A stretch of 64,000 bases of DNA. It comes from Tetrastigma voinierianum. Lineage: Eukaryota; Streptophyta; Magnoliopsida; Vitales; Vitaceae. The stretch is taken from positions 1,054,001-1,118,000 of the forward strand of contig JAEQBH010002845.1 of the NCBI GenBank assembly GCA_016808115.1, written 5' to 3'. How positions within the stretch are numbered: the stretch's first letter is position 1; the number at the start of each line of letters is the position of its first letter. Positions 35,990 to 47,623 of this stretch are shown here, one piece after another. The translations under genes were made by a program, and so were the position numbers. The notes beneath the pieces are model-generated. The model was not told the origin of the DNA. It worked only from the letters and a program-made list of their open reading frames with translations, and made no database searches.

Positions 35990-36895
35990 ATCTGGATGCA
36001 CTTGGCTGGTCTCTGGCTGATTTAAAGGGGATTCGCCCCTCTATGTGTATGCATCGAATTGTGCTAGTGGAAGGTCATAGACCAGCAGAGGTGGAGAGCG
36101 CACATAGGAGCGAATCCAAGCAGTAGAAAGAAGTAGTTCGTAAGGAAATCTTGAAATTAATTTGGCGGATCTTAGGGAGTTATTTATCCTATTTTGACGG
36201 TCGTAGGTGAGTTTGGTACAGGTTATTGCCCCTAAAAGGGAGGAATAATAATGACAAGGAAACCAGAGAGAGAATAATACATTTCTTTGCCTTCTAGAGC
36301 AGTCATAGGTTGGAGGAATTTGCATGAACTCTTGGAAATTGAATAAAATTGCAGAAAAGACCATTTTCCATTGCATTTTTGGATCAGATGTTAGATAGGT
36401 TGGCAAGGCATGAATACTACTATTTTTTGGATGGGTATTAGGTTACAATCGAATCGCTATAGCGGAAGGATCAAGAGAAGGCGACTGACATTCACTAGGC
36501 ACATTCTATTATTTGTATGATGGCCATTCTCAAATATGGTTGAAAATACGATTGAGGTGTTCATGGATGACACCGGTGTGGGAACTCCTTTGACAATTAC
36601 TGGAAAACTTGAGGTCAGTCTTTGATTAGATGTGTGGGAAACCAATCTTGTCTTTGAATTGGGAGAAGTACCCTTTATGAATTTACAAGAAGGCATAATA
36701 CTTAGGCACCGAATTTCTGCAAGAGGAATAGAGGTAGACAAAGAAAAGATTGAGGCAATAGAGAAACTACCTCCTCCATCATTAGTAAAGGGCATAAGAA
36801 GCTTTCTAGGACACGTAGGGTTCTATAGGAGGTTCATAAAGATTTTCTCGGTTAAAGCCCTTGTCCAGGTTGCTAGTTCAAGGGACACCATTTGA
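35990..36895 (+). pseudogene. E2 reverse transcriptase remnant
   Basis: The RT N-terminus (about 36020-36420) is decayed, but KMQWKM.. and LDRLARHEYYYFLDGY-like fragments are recognisable around 36360-36440. VFMDDTG near 36559-36580 corresponds to the catalytic FMDD. The best block, 36632-36895, holds NLVFELGEVPFMNLQEGIIL and GIEVDKEKIEAIEKLPPP, ending FLGHVGFYRRFIKIFS. Multiple frameshifts. Confidence 0.85.
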
Positions 36896-37330
36896 TTTGA
36901 TGAAGCGGTGTGTCATGACATTTTCGATCTGAAGGATAGATTGGTATCGGCCCCTATAGTTGTAGCACGGTGGGACCTCCGTTTGACTAATGTGTGTGTA
37001 GTGACTATGCGATCGGACGATGCGGGGCGAAAAGAAAGGATATTCCGAGGCTATCAACATGCTAATGGGACTTTGAATGATGCAATGAGAACTACGCCAC
37101 CACTGAAAAAGAGCTATTGGCCATTGTTTTCTCCTTTGACAAATTTAGGCCCTACTTGATTAGCAATAAGGTAATAGTGCACACTGACCACTCAACCATT
37201 AAGTACCTAATGACTAAAGGGCCCATGGCAGAGACTAATACAATGGGGTACACTCTAATACGAGAATTTGGCTGAGATTAAAAACGAAGGGAATAGAGAA
37301 CCTGAGTCGGACCATCTATTACGAGTTGGA
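36896..37330 (+). pseudogene. E2 RNase H remnant
   Basis: The first Asp block is decayed (VVTMRSDDAGRKERIF near 36997-37045). TLNDA and TEKELLAIVFSFDKF-like sequence lie near 37070-37145 in shifted frames. VHTDHSTIKYLMTKGP near 37178-37225 carries the last conserved Asp block. Confidence 0.78.
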
Positions 37331-37499
37331 AGGGCTGGGAGGCAGTACGGAGTTAGTGATGAATTTCCGGATGAGCGGCTCTTACTAATTGAAGACCTGG
37401 CTCGTTCCATGGTTTAGCGGCTATGTGAATTACTTAGTGGCCAAGGTTATCCCTCAGTGCAAATTTGCAATGAAGAAGAGGTTCTTTGCACATTTGAAG

Positions 37500-38640
37500 C
37501 ACTACTCTTTTGGGAAGAACTATTTTATACAAGCATTGTGCGGATAAAGTGAAATGACGATGTACAGAAGATGAAATGGGTAGTGATGCGAATCAACGCC
37601 ACACCTTATCATGTAGAGGACACTTTGGAGGCCGGAGGAATGACGACAAGGTACTTAAATCGGGTTTAGCAGAAGCAAGCTTGTTCAGGATGCTCACCGA
37701 GTTTGTATCTCTACTTGTGATAAGTGCCAAAGAATGGGCAACATTTCCAAATGAGATGAACCACCCATATGCAATTCTAGAGGTTGGAGCTATTTGATTT
37801 GTGGGGATGGACTTTGTAGGTCCATTCCTCTTCCATTCGATAACTGTATATTCTCCTTACGTTATTTCGTCTCTCGAATGGGTAGAAGCGATCGGAATAC
37901 GCACTAATGATGCCTATGTGGTAGCTAAGTTCCTTCGAAGCCACATATTTACACGGTTCGGCACTCCAAGAGCATTGATTACGGATGGTGGTACTCATTT
38001 TTGCAACAAGCTGGTTGATAAGGTATTGCAAAAATATGGTGTGCGGCATTGAACATCACTTGCATACCGCAGGAAATGGATAGTAGGAATTAATCAAATG
38101 GGAGATAAAGTCAATTACGGAAAAAATAATTAATGGTTAAGGAAAGGCGTGAAGAAGATTGATGATGCACTTTGGGCATACGGGACAACATTTAAACCCC
38201 ATTAGGTATGTGTATTAAGACTAGTTTATGGGAAAACATGCCATTTTTAAAGTGGAGTGGAACATAAGAGCATCTTTGGGCAACTAGGGCTGCTTGAACA
38301 TGAATGTAAAGTAGTGGAGAGAGCGGATGCTCTGACTTAGTGAATTAGATGAATTTACTTAATGAGGCTTATGAGGGAATGCTTGAATCTATAAAGAAAA
38401 GACGAAAGCTTGGCATGACAAATATATTGTATGGAAGAGTTTGGTAAGATTATTAAGTCTTTATTGTTTTAATTCTAGGTTGAAACTCTTCACGGCAGAG
38501 TGAAGTCAAATGGTCGGCGGATTCACTGATGTTTAAGTATTTCCTTATGGAGGAGTTGAGATAATGCATCCAGAGAAGGGACAGTTCAAAGTCAATGCCT
38601 AGAGATTGAAACCGTATTTTAGAAGAGAATTCCATACAGG
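37500..38640 (+). pseudogene. E2 integrase remnant
   Basis: CHRGHFGG-like and TCDKCQRMGN zinc-finger fragments lie at 37570-37745. The core has GMDFVGPF (first Asp) near 37804-37830 and TDGGTHFCNKLVDKVLQKYG (second Asp) at 37981-38040. A region with the third acidic block sits near 38075-38110, interrupted by stops. ALWAYGTTFKPH lies near 38168-38205, and a C-terminal fragment (MHPEKGQFKVNA) near 38562-38600. Integrase would join element DNA to the chromosome. Confidence 0.87.
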
Positions 38641-41600
38641 AAGATAGGACACCATTCTAAGCACACTTGGAAGAAGACAGTAAGGGTGTGGAAGGTCCCA
38701 ACAGTTCAGTTATTTTTAAAATTCAAAGTCTCTTTATACATTAGAAATTGATGCGACATTAAACATAAGCAGCCACAGGAAGCTGACCAGTATTGTAGAG
38801 ATCCCTCATTTTTAGACTTGTATTACCGGTCTTTTTAATTTATACTTGATTACATTTCGCTCTTGGAATCTACTGCTTTTGTTGTTTTAATGTGTTTGTA
38901 GGTTTTTCGGGGTTACTTGAGGGTCTGGCTCTTTATTAACTAAGGAGTTTCCATGTTCATTATAGTTTGTGAGAGCCAAATTCGTGTTTTACAAACATTC
39001 CTTCTTTTGGTATCTTGGCTGATAGATCTCTCTTATTCTTTGCATAGGAAAAAAGAATTTTTCGTTTTAAGCACTGCAGTACATATGACGTGGCGCATAC
39101 GTCGACTGCGTATTGGCTCTTATCAGCTTCAGATGTGTGCTTGTGGGAGCTACATCTTGTTTGCGTAGCCTTACTGCTACAACATAGAGCCCTGTTCTTT
39201 GCGTAGCGGGGTGAAAATTTTGTTCTTTTAAAAGCCTCCACTTGGGACTATTTTATTTCCCACCTACCACGAGTTTTGGTACGCTCTCAGTTCTTAGTTT
39301 TACATTGTTTGGAACCTTAACATAGATCTACCACGTGGCTCCATGGAGTTGATCCGACCCCGAAAGGCGATGATCGCTCCTCACGGGCGCTACCCTCGGG
39401 AGGATCCACATGAGTTCATTTCAGGAAGGTCAGGTCGTCTACCATGAGTCACTATTCAGTGCTCGTTTGTCCCCGACGAGGTTTCCCCACCTCAGGCGTT
39501 CTTGAAGCTTCATTATCCCGAGGAATCGCGGTTGGTGGACACTTTACAATACTTTATCCTCGGAGTAGCCGGTTGTGCGAAATTCCTCGATTTGCCACAT
39601 TCAAAGTCTGACTGCCTTGTTTTTCGTCAGAGGCAGAGTGGGTGAGGATTTGGTGTGAGCCGTCAATTAGTTCTGCTTTCTTGAATGACGATAGTGAGAA
39701 ATAAAGCATTGTTACAAACAGGTGTAGTGCTTGATGCGGGAGGTTAACCAGGGCCGGGGGCATGTGAAATACTAACCATGATGGTGATTTACCAATTTAG
39801 GATGCTCCCTCTTGTGGAGTAAATTTGGGATGCAGTATAATTTTTTGCTCCCATAAAAATCAAACCTACCTTACACCTTAGCACCGATCTGAAGACGAGC
39901 GATCCTCCTTTGCGCGTGACCTAGGGCTTCCGAGTTTGATATCAGTGCATCATCAGAGGGGGTTGATTGAGTCTACCCAAGGGAGATGCACCGGGGCCTT
40001 GATCCATCCCTCGCTGATTACTCAGTTATGCTAACTGGTCGAGGTCCTGGTGTTGGACTCTGAGGAGCAAGTGTAGTAGCGCCTACCCATACCACTACCC
40101 GAGGATGAGGATTGGGGGCCGGGCGGTCGGATAGAGTCAGCGATGGCCATGACAGCCCTAGTGAGGCGACCACAGGATAGCGACCTTGAGGGTCCCCTCG
40201 ATTCGACTCGATCCACTGGCGGAGACCCGATTCATGTGCTCACTACGCGGTTTAGCGCGCCAATGGGATGAGTGCGAAAGCGCAAGTGTTGCCTTGAGTC
40301 GGGATATGGGCGCCATCGAAGGCCGGGAATGTGTCGTTAAACTCTTACTAGGACCATGTCACGCGATGGTAGCAGCTCTACCTCTTTCACACTCGCCACG
40401 CCACCTCCCACTGCGGTGATTCTGCAGGGCGTATTTCTATGCCCTTATTTCTTTGTCGTGAGACCTTGTAGTTCTAAGTTTGGGGTGTGGGTGTGCAGGG
40501 TATTTTAGTTTATTTTTACGCATGTTTATGTGTTTTTAGGTGTAGAGTTAATGCAGGGTTGCCCTATTTTCTTTGTATGTTTCTGTTTGATACTTATTAT
40601 GATATGGTAGTTTCAGTTGAGTGATAGTGTTCTCAACTTTAGTCTTGGCTATGATTTAAAAAAGGAGAGTCATAGTAATTACGAATGGTATGTTTGAGTA
40701 AATAGGGAACTCGAGGTTGTTTCTGACGATCGGGTTGCATTGTAAGTTGAGAATGACCATGTGCGGCCACCTTACCAGATCTCGAAACCATTTCTGAGTG
40801 GCTATCACACACACACCGTGATCTTGGGGTATGCCTAGACTCCGATCTCTCCATCTGAATTTCTGAACCTTTGGAAAGTTTAAACACAGTGATGGGACAC
40901 CTTAGAAAAGAAGGATCGCCTTTGAGCCCCAAAATTAAAAAAAAACCAAAATAAACATGGTTTTGGAATAGAGTGGATCATCAAATCAATTCCGAGCACG
41001 TCAGAGGCTTCCCGAAACCTAATGCACTGAACTATTTAACACAGTGGGAACATTGAGCTTTGCTCTGTGTTTTATTGCTAGGACAGAGGATGGATTGGTT
41101 TCGAGTCCCAAGACCTCGAGGTTTAGTTGAGTGTTTGGGGTGAGATTCGAGAGAGCCCAGATAGCAGTAGACAACAGGTGGGAGTCACCAATGGATCACT
41201 GCTCTGAACCCTCACCTAGCTTTGCAGCACTAGGTGCTCTTCCCGATTTTATCTTAATTAGGGTTCATCCCTTAGGATTAGTTGAGTGAATAAATTGGTA
41301 GTTCTCATCACAATACGTGTTAAGCTATTCAAATAGTAGCGAGAGTTAAATTCAAGTTTGAAGTGCGAGTCGAGTTATTCATTGGAGATCACACTTCAAC
41401 TGCACTATAGACTCCTTGGGAAAGGTTATTGAGCGCTAAATGAGGTGAAGCTTGCTTGATCCGCGAGGGACGGCTTCGAGTCTGAGTTCTGAAGTTGAAC
41501 AAACCTAGGTAGTCCATGGATCTAATGAATTGGGTCATGTTGACCCCTTCTTATTAGTATCATGTGTACTGGACCCATATCGTCGGTGTTAGTTACGCTT

Positions 41601-41669
41601 TATTCTTGCGTGCCTTGGTTAGAGTCTGTTCTTGCTTGGGGACAAGCAAGAAACTAAGTTTGGGGGTGT
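38641..41669 (+). pseudogene. E2 post-pol region with ORF2-like remnant
   Basis: Between pol and the 3' LTR lies about 3 kb. At 39330-39640 a coding-like, GC-richer stretch reads KAMIAPHGRYPREDPHEF and LKLHYPEESRLVDTLQYFIL in broken frames, like the extra 3' ORF of Athila-type elements. Coding-like character continues to about 40430. The rest is non-coding. The function of this ORF in the clade is not known to me. Confidence 0.5.
41631..41669 (+). other. E2 hairpin and polypurine tract before the 3' LTR
   Basis: CTTGCTTG GGGA CAAGCAAG (41631-41650) is a perfect 8-bp stem with a 4-base loop. AAACTAAGTTTGGGGGTGT follows and abuts the LTR start at 41670. The G-rich tract is the expected plus-strand primer. 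Confidence 0.8.
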
Positions 41670-42979
41670 TGATCGAAGTGAATTATGCATGCGTTTTAGT
41701 AAAATTTATGTGTCTTTATAACTCAATTGCATGATTTACATTCATATTCACTCATATTGTGCTAATCCTCCTTATTATAATGTTTCTGGGGACCGCAATG
41801 ATATAAGAATAAAAAGGAAGCTAAATAATGAAGAAAAAGACCAGAGCGGAATGAAATGAGAAGCGAAGCGGGGACAGTGCAGCAGTGGCGAAGCTGCTCC
41901 ACCTTTAACGGCGTAGCTCTTCGCAACAGCGTGGAGGTCTTACACTACAGCGAACTAGCGAGGGAGGAGTTCAGTTGTCTCGAGTACGCTGCGGTGTAGC
42001 ACTCCTTTGCCGTGGTGTATCAAGGTTTTCTTTTAGAATCGGGAGCATTAAAAACTCTGGAATTCTCGGCCAATGATGGGCTCGCATCCCGATATATAAA
42101 GAAGAAGGATTTTAGAGGCAAAGAGGGGGGATTCGGAGGTAGATTGAAGAGAAGGACAAACGAACATAGGGAGATTGGCGGAGACGGATTCCGAGAGATC
42201 GCAAAGATGACTTCTTCTGCATTTCTTTTCTTGATTCGTTTGATGCTAAAAATCTTTCAGTCTGTAATGAAAATCACTATGAACTAACTTTTCTTACTAG
42301 GGTTGTGTCAGCCCTAATCGATACCCTATTAATAGTTAATGTAGTAGTAAGTGGTTTTATTTAATATTGGTATGAATTCTTATGATTGCTTTACTCCATT
42401 ATTTAATCACATGTTATTATTTGGCCAATTTTAGCATGCTATTGCTAGGAGTATGAAATCGAAAGAAGATGACTCATAGGGACATGGGTAAAGCAACACT
42501 TGGTCAATCAAGGAATAGAGATATCCCACGTTCCAAGTGTAGCACTAGGGTTTGCACATTTATGCATCTCGAGTCGAGGATCGGAAGGAGAGATCTGATA
42601 CACCTGCAGCGAGATAGCGGGATATATCTAGAAGAATCTCTTGTAGGCACAATCAACATGAAACATAAATCATATGGAAATATTAAATAAATGCTATCTA
42701 GGTTAAATCCATCAAGTGTGGTAGGTGTGGCCAAACCTAGTTTCTCAATGTTACTTTAAATCAAAATTTTAATATTAGGTTTTTCCTTAAATTGGTTAAA
42801 TTAGTTATAATTCAGCATAAGGCGGATCAGACATTTCCTGGGTCATAAGCGAGTGTTGACCTTCTCTTTATGGGAGCGACCTTGTGAGTTCTTTATCACT
42901 CGTGAACTCGGCCAGCGTATACTTGCGCGTGGAGCACGCATTTTTACTTAACTTTTATACACTCACTATCATCCCGTCA
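41670..42979 (+). repeat. E2 3' LTR
   Basis: Starts TGATCGAAGTGAATTATGCATG and ends TCCCGTCA before the ccatc duplication. It aligns with 32752-33975 with many small indels and substitutions. Confidence 0.88.
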
Positions 42980-43290
42980 CCATCCAATCTGCATTGCTTG
43001 TGCAAAACTTTAGGAAGTTAGTGGCCTCTGCTCAAACTTCGCCACTCATCCACCAGGACATTAGCGGTTGCTCATGCGCATGGCGACCAGATGGCTCGTA
43101 TGAGAACCATCTGGTTTGATTTGGAGCACTGAACCTCACAGCAATTCTACCCGGCTCCACGATTCTAGCGGTACCCTTTGAGGACTAGACAGCATGGAGA
43201 GGAGCTTCCCTCGAACCTCGAAGGCTTGAGAAACCTTTAGTTTGGGGACTCGATCTCACTTTGAGGCTGAATTATACTTTTTGTTTTTGT
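42980..43290 (+). pseudogene. E4 coding remnant, 3' portion
   Basis: Directly after the target duplication the E4 frame continues (ALLVQNFRKLVASAQ near 42997-43040). Broken sequence follows, with AHAHGDQMARMRTIWFDLEH near 43071-43130. A CTTTAGTTTGGGGACTC purine-rich tract lies near 43235-43252. This is the C-terminal end of the E4 open frame. Confidence 0.7.
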
Positions 43291-43299
43291 TTTTTTTGT

Positions 43300-44820
43300 T
43301 ATTTTATTTTATTTTATTTTGATTTATTTAATTTTTCTCTTTAGATTTTCTTTAATTTTAATTTAATCTTTGTTTTTAGCTCATTTTTTTATTTTCTTGC
43401 ATTTTTTTTAATTATTTTCCATTTTAGTAGATTTAGTTTTAGTGTAGCTTTATTTTGTTAGTTTTCCGTTAATTTTCTGGACTTGGGTATTATATTGAAG
43501 TGCAGTTTCGAGTTGGTATTTCTTTATAAAATCATCTTTTTCATTACTGTTTGATTTAAATGGATAATAGAAAGTTTCCGGAGTTCATTTATTTAAGTTT
43601 GTTTATGATTTCAGTGAATTTTCTGATCAGGTTAGTCAACGTGAGTATGACTTGATTTTGAAAGTTGAGCTCAAGGGAAATGGGTCATTGATGATAGTCA
43701 TTTTTCTGCATAAGGTGGAAGAAAGCTTTACTTTATTTGATTGGTATTGTTTATAAATTTACTTGATCTCAGTACGGTCTAGTGTACCCAGTATGAGTCT
43801 GTATCTTGCTCCCGATTTCGGGGAGGCCCTTTGAGTGACACAAAGATGGAGAATCCTTATAGTGTAGAGTAGTTCCTTGTGGGTATGGTAGACTAATACT
43901 ATGGAACTAATGAACTTTGAAGGATTACTCAGATAGATCACCAACTTACTTATAATTTGAGGATAGTTGAATGAAGTATATGTTTAATTACTCGAGGTCT
44001 CTCCTCTTTACATTGAATTGATTCGATCGAGTGTTAGCAAAGATCTAATCAAGGATGGAAAATTCATAAGAAGTGTAGATGAATTGTCGATCAAATTGGA
44101 GAAAGGTTTACAATATCTTTTGTCTATGTGGCGAGGAATTCTTTAGTCCTAAGATTTGAGTATGAAATAGTGAAAAAGAAAAATACTTAAATCTTAGAAA
44201 GGGTTACATATTATAAATGGCGATTAAGAATCATGTCTCATAAATGAATATGAACCTTTAATAAGTGAAAAGTATGGTTAAAGGAGAAATCCAAACTATA
44301 CTACCTTACATCTTTGACAAACTCAGTTTTCCAATTTATGGTTGAGCTATGAATTGAAATGATGTAGAAATTGATTATTACTAATTGATCCATGTCTAGT
44401 TTTGTTTTACTCAATGAATCCTTAACCCCAATTTTATTAAACTTTATTTTTGTATATTAAAGATTTCAGTCTAGGACTACATTTTTAGTCCTCTTATCAT
44501 CATAACAGTGGAGTTCGAATAGTAATGATCTTGAGTAGTTGGAGTAGTTAGTCTTTAGATTTATCATCCTTCCTCGTGGGAACGATATTTGGACTTTAAA
44601 TATCCACTTTTATTACTTGTATGACCTATGCACTTGCAGTGATCAAGACCACACACACAAATTTTAAATGACTCATTTTACAAAAAATTAACAAATACAT
44701 CTTTCCATGTATATGAAAAATGATCTTAATGAGTTTTATTGCCGTTATGAAGGATGAGTTCTTAGGTGTGATGTAGTTTGGCATACAACGATCCACATCA
44801 TCTGATTTGGTCTTAACGAG
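43300..44820 (+). repeat. E3 5' LTR, second part
   Basis: From about 43415 it repeats the block at 30026-30228, then continues past the E4 insertion site (gttag at 43631-43635) and aligns with 52940-54160. The last 90 bases contain a fossil PBS (44733-44755). The true end is near 44816-44820. Confidence 0.8.
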
Positions 44821-44845
44821 TTTTTAGGCGTCGTTGCTTAGGGAA
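44821..44845 (+). other. E3 primer-binding-site remnant
   Basis: TTTTTAGGCGTCGTTGCTTA followed by GGGAA matches the Athila-type PBS pattern with a few changes. It lies directly after the inferred LTR end and before gag. Confidence 0.7.
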
Positions 44846-45029
44846 TCGGGTCGATGAATTAAAGGGTGATATTCTATTAAAGGGATTTACTAATTTGGAC
44901 ATTTTCTTTTTTGATATTATTTTTGAGAAAATCACAAAAGCAGTTTTAATGGTGAGTAGTGAAAAGAAGCTAGTGACATTTTCTATGAGCTTAAATGAAT
45001 AGCGTCTCGCTGAATTCATTTGATGGTGT

Positions 45030-46600
45030 GTTTCTATTTGGAAGATTTTAAATGCATAGAAAACCAGAAGCAGATCTGCTGCCTATAGACATTGAAATTG
45101 AGAGAACAATGAAGAATTTGAGGAAGATCACAGAAGCAGAATCCAGAAATATGGAAAATCAAAGAGAAAGACTGCAGGCTATTCCAGAAGAAGGAGAAGA
45201 AGTAGAGAGAATTCAGAGGCCTAATATTATGGAGGACTATTGGAGGCATATTATCTAAGATGAGTACTCTGCAGTGAGACAACCTGCCATAGAAGCCAAT
45301 AATTTTGAGCTAAAGCTAGCATTTATTACCATGGTATAGGAGCACCAGTTCACTGGTCATCCCTCTGAAGATCCCAATGAGCATATGGGAAGATTCGTAG
45401 GGATGGCAAACAGATCCAATTAGATAGGGTGAGACCAAGTAATCAAGCTACAACTCTTCCCCTTTTCACTAAGAGATGTAGGTAACATGGTTGATTCACG
45501 TACCCAGTTGGATCGGTGGAAACAGTTTGGAGATAGTTAGTGGAAGCCCTATATGAGCATATTTTTCCTCTAGCTCTTATACGAGAGGAGGAGAAATAAT
45601 TAATGTTTAAGCTTGCTGGGAAGAGGAAGTCTCTTCAGCATGGGGAAATATTTAAGAAGTATTAAAGATGTCCTGTATGGAATAGATCTAACCACTTAGA
45701 TGGATATATTCTATGTGCCATGAATTATGCTGTGAATTTTGATGGTGCATCAACCTTCACTCAGGAACTTTAGAGAAGTGTGAGAGGAGTAAGGCTGTGG
45801 GTGGGACCTTGCCCAGATGTAACTATAAGGCTCCATGAGCTTCAAGAGGAGCGATGAGTAGGCCAAGGGAAGTCGTTTGATTAAAGAGTGACGTGGCGAT
45901 ATGAAGCAAATTTATAGATCTGATGATGAGCAAATTGGAGCTTAATGAAAGGAGAATGCATCTTGCATATGAAATAGGGCTTGATAAAAGAAGAATTAAA
46001 ACTGGTGTTAAGGGACCAATTGAAGAAGGGCCTACTAAGTTGAAGGGAGACCCAGTATGAGTGAGCAAAAGTTATCACTTCAAACTGTACAACACCAGCA
46101 TATACACCGGCGCTGGGAATCATGAAAACTTTTCATATGGTGGAGGAGCACAGCAGGGCCCTAGACCTAGATAGAATTACCATCAGGCTTATTCTCAACT
46201 TAGGTTCCAAGAATAGCAGCAACAGAGGGACAATAGAGGCGAATATCAGGGTTAGAAAAGGACTCAATCATTTGAAGATCAGATGCTGCATTTCATGTTA
46301 GAAAGCAAGAAAAGTGCAGACTATCATGAAAAGATTTTATAGACTTGAAAATTTCCAAGAAAACATAACCGTGTTTCAAACAAATACTAATGCTTCATTG
46401 AGGAACTTGGAAACTCAGTAGAATGGCTAGCCACTTTCCTTGCAAAAACAATCAAGGGAATGCATTTCCCGATATCTGAGAGATAAATCAAGATTTCACA
46501 TCTACTTAGTGACGGAAATGATAGATTGCAAAGAGAAAACGAGATGTAGAGATAAACGGACATTGGGAAGAAATTGATCAGACTAAAGGAGCATACAAAG
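45030..46600 (+). pseudogene. E3 gag remnant
   Basis: An open stretch from ATG 45052 runs 68 codons (charged N-terminus ending RPNIMEDYWRHII). After a stop, DEYSAVRQPAIEANNFELKL and FTGHPSEDPNEHMGRF follow at about 45258-45405. KLQLFPFSLRDV near 45446-45480 and LAGKRKSLQHGEIFKKY-like sequence near 45612-45665 complete the gag core. Around 46370-46640 comes decayed linker sequence, then CTTCTTGAGAGGCAACC at 46660-46676. That signature normally ends pol, so in this element gag passes directly to the post-pol region. Confidence 0.85.
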
Positions 46601-46676
46601 AGATGTTGAAAATGAAGGATTTATCAGCAATGTCTAGCTAAAGACAGTAAACTGAGTAGCTTCTTGAGAGGCAACC

Positions 46677-47189
46677 AAAGCAGAATTTTTATTTTTAATA
46701 GTTAGATTAACGTGGTTAAATTTTGCGTGTTTTTGATTTAGTATTAATTATGTTGGAGGTTTTATTTTTAGTTGTTGTTGATTTTTCAGGACAATAAAGC
46801 TATATTAAAGATGAATTTTAGTAAAGCCCCTGCTTGTCTCAAGAAATTTGAAAAAAAAAAAAAAAAAAACTAAAAGGGGGAGTATTTCTATTTCCTTTTA
46901 TTTGTTCTTAATGATAATGCTTAATTGAAGTTTGAGGGAATGTGAGTTTAGTTTAAATGCATAAAATGAATGATAGCTTTGTTGTTTTCAAAATTTTTAG
47001 TTTGAACATCAGCCTTGTAGATTATATTGAATAAAGAAATGAAATGTTATTGTTCATACTTGAATTGAGAGTCTTTGATGATTAAATGAGTTTGCACAAG
47101 TATGCTCAGTTGGATATGAGTGAATACACCTTGCTTTGAATGTGTCTTGAGTGAAAAATTGGGAAAGATGAAAGTCTAGAAATTGTTAG
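46677..47189. other. E3 non-coding stretch after gag
   Basis: T-rich and A-rich sequence with a poly(A) run near 46850-46870. No coding blocks. Confidence 0.6.
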
Positions 47190-47480
47190 TAAAATGTCGC
47201 AACGTACTTTCTCCGTGTCGCGACATAATTGATTTTGGACTCAATTTGAAAAGGCAAGTTTATGTCATGACACATTTTTTCATTGTCGTGACATAAACTC
47301 AGAAATGCACTAAAAAGAATGTATGACATTTTTCTGATATTCTGCGACATTTGGTAGCGGTTGCAAATGGTGCAAAACTGTATCGTGACAATTATTTACG
47401 TAAATGGCGACATTGTAGTATTAAATGGAGGCAGACCCTAGGCAATCTTTGTTGCAACATTTAATGAAGACATGACATAA
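47190..47480. promoter_or_regulatory. E3 internal palindrome array upstream of ORF2
   Basis: TGTCGCGACA at 47216-47225, TGTCATGACA at 47263-47272 and TGTCGTGACA at 47284-47293, plus half-sites (GCGACAT, TCGTGACA, GGCGACATTG) up to about 47455. This is the same motif as in the E3 LTR arrays. It sits directly before a TATA box, so I read it as a promoter-proximal module. Confidence 0.7.
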
Positions 47481-47489
47481 CAGTTGGCT

Positions 47490-47612
47490 TATAAATAGAA
47501 AATTTTTGAAAATTGAAGGGCCACCTTTCTCATAAACCATCAACCCTCTCTGCTTCCATACTCAAATCTCTCTCATTCTGCCTTTCAAAAACCCTAAAGC
47601 TCCAAAACCCTA
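47490..47612 (+). promoter_or_regulatory. Candidate internal promoter and leader for E3 ORF2
   Basis: TATAAATA at 47490-47497 is followed by a pyrimidine- and A-rich leader-like stretch. That stretch contains two AAACCCTAA-type telo-boxes (47588-47596 and about 47604-47612), common in plant 5' leaders. The first ATG pair comes at about 47624. The LTR TATA-like boxes of the same element share the AAATAG core. Confidence 0.55.
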
Positions 47613-47623
47613 ACCACTCTCTC

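Larger units (their letters stand above)
32752..42979 (+). mobile_element. Element E2: full-length Athila/Tat-type Ty3 element nested in E4
   Basis: Flanked by the 5-bp duplication ccatc (32747-32751 and 42980-42984). The host reading frame of E4 continues in phase on both sides, which confirms the insertion point. The LTRs are 32752 to about 33975 and 41670-42979. The interior, in order, has gag, protease, RT, RNase H, integrase, a long post-pol region with ORF2-like sequence, a hairpin and the PPT. All frames carry stops. Confidence 0.92.
30229..43290 (+). mobile_element. Element E4: short Athila-type element lacking pol and its 3' LTR, nested in the E3 LTR
   Basis: The 5' LTR starts TGATTACTACCAAAATAGTGC and ends CA at 31576, followed by a clear PBS. 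The interior consists of 31577-32751 and 42980-43290, interrupted by E2. It holds a gag start and a later open frame, but no pol. No second copy of its LTR is found. Instead an AT-rich (ATTTT)n tract at 43300-43320 leads straight back into E3 LTR sequence, repeating about 200 bases already present at 30026-30228. The right end is approximate. Confidence 0.75.

Noticed and set aside
47588..47612. AAACCCTAA motifs as an interstitial telomere
   Set aside because: Only two isolated motifs in a leader-like region; a telomere relic would show tandem TTTAGGG.
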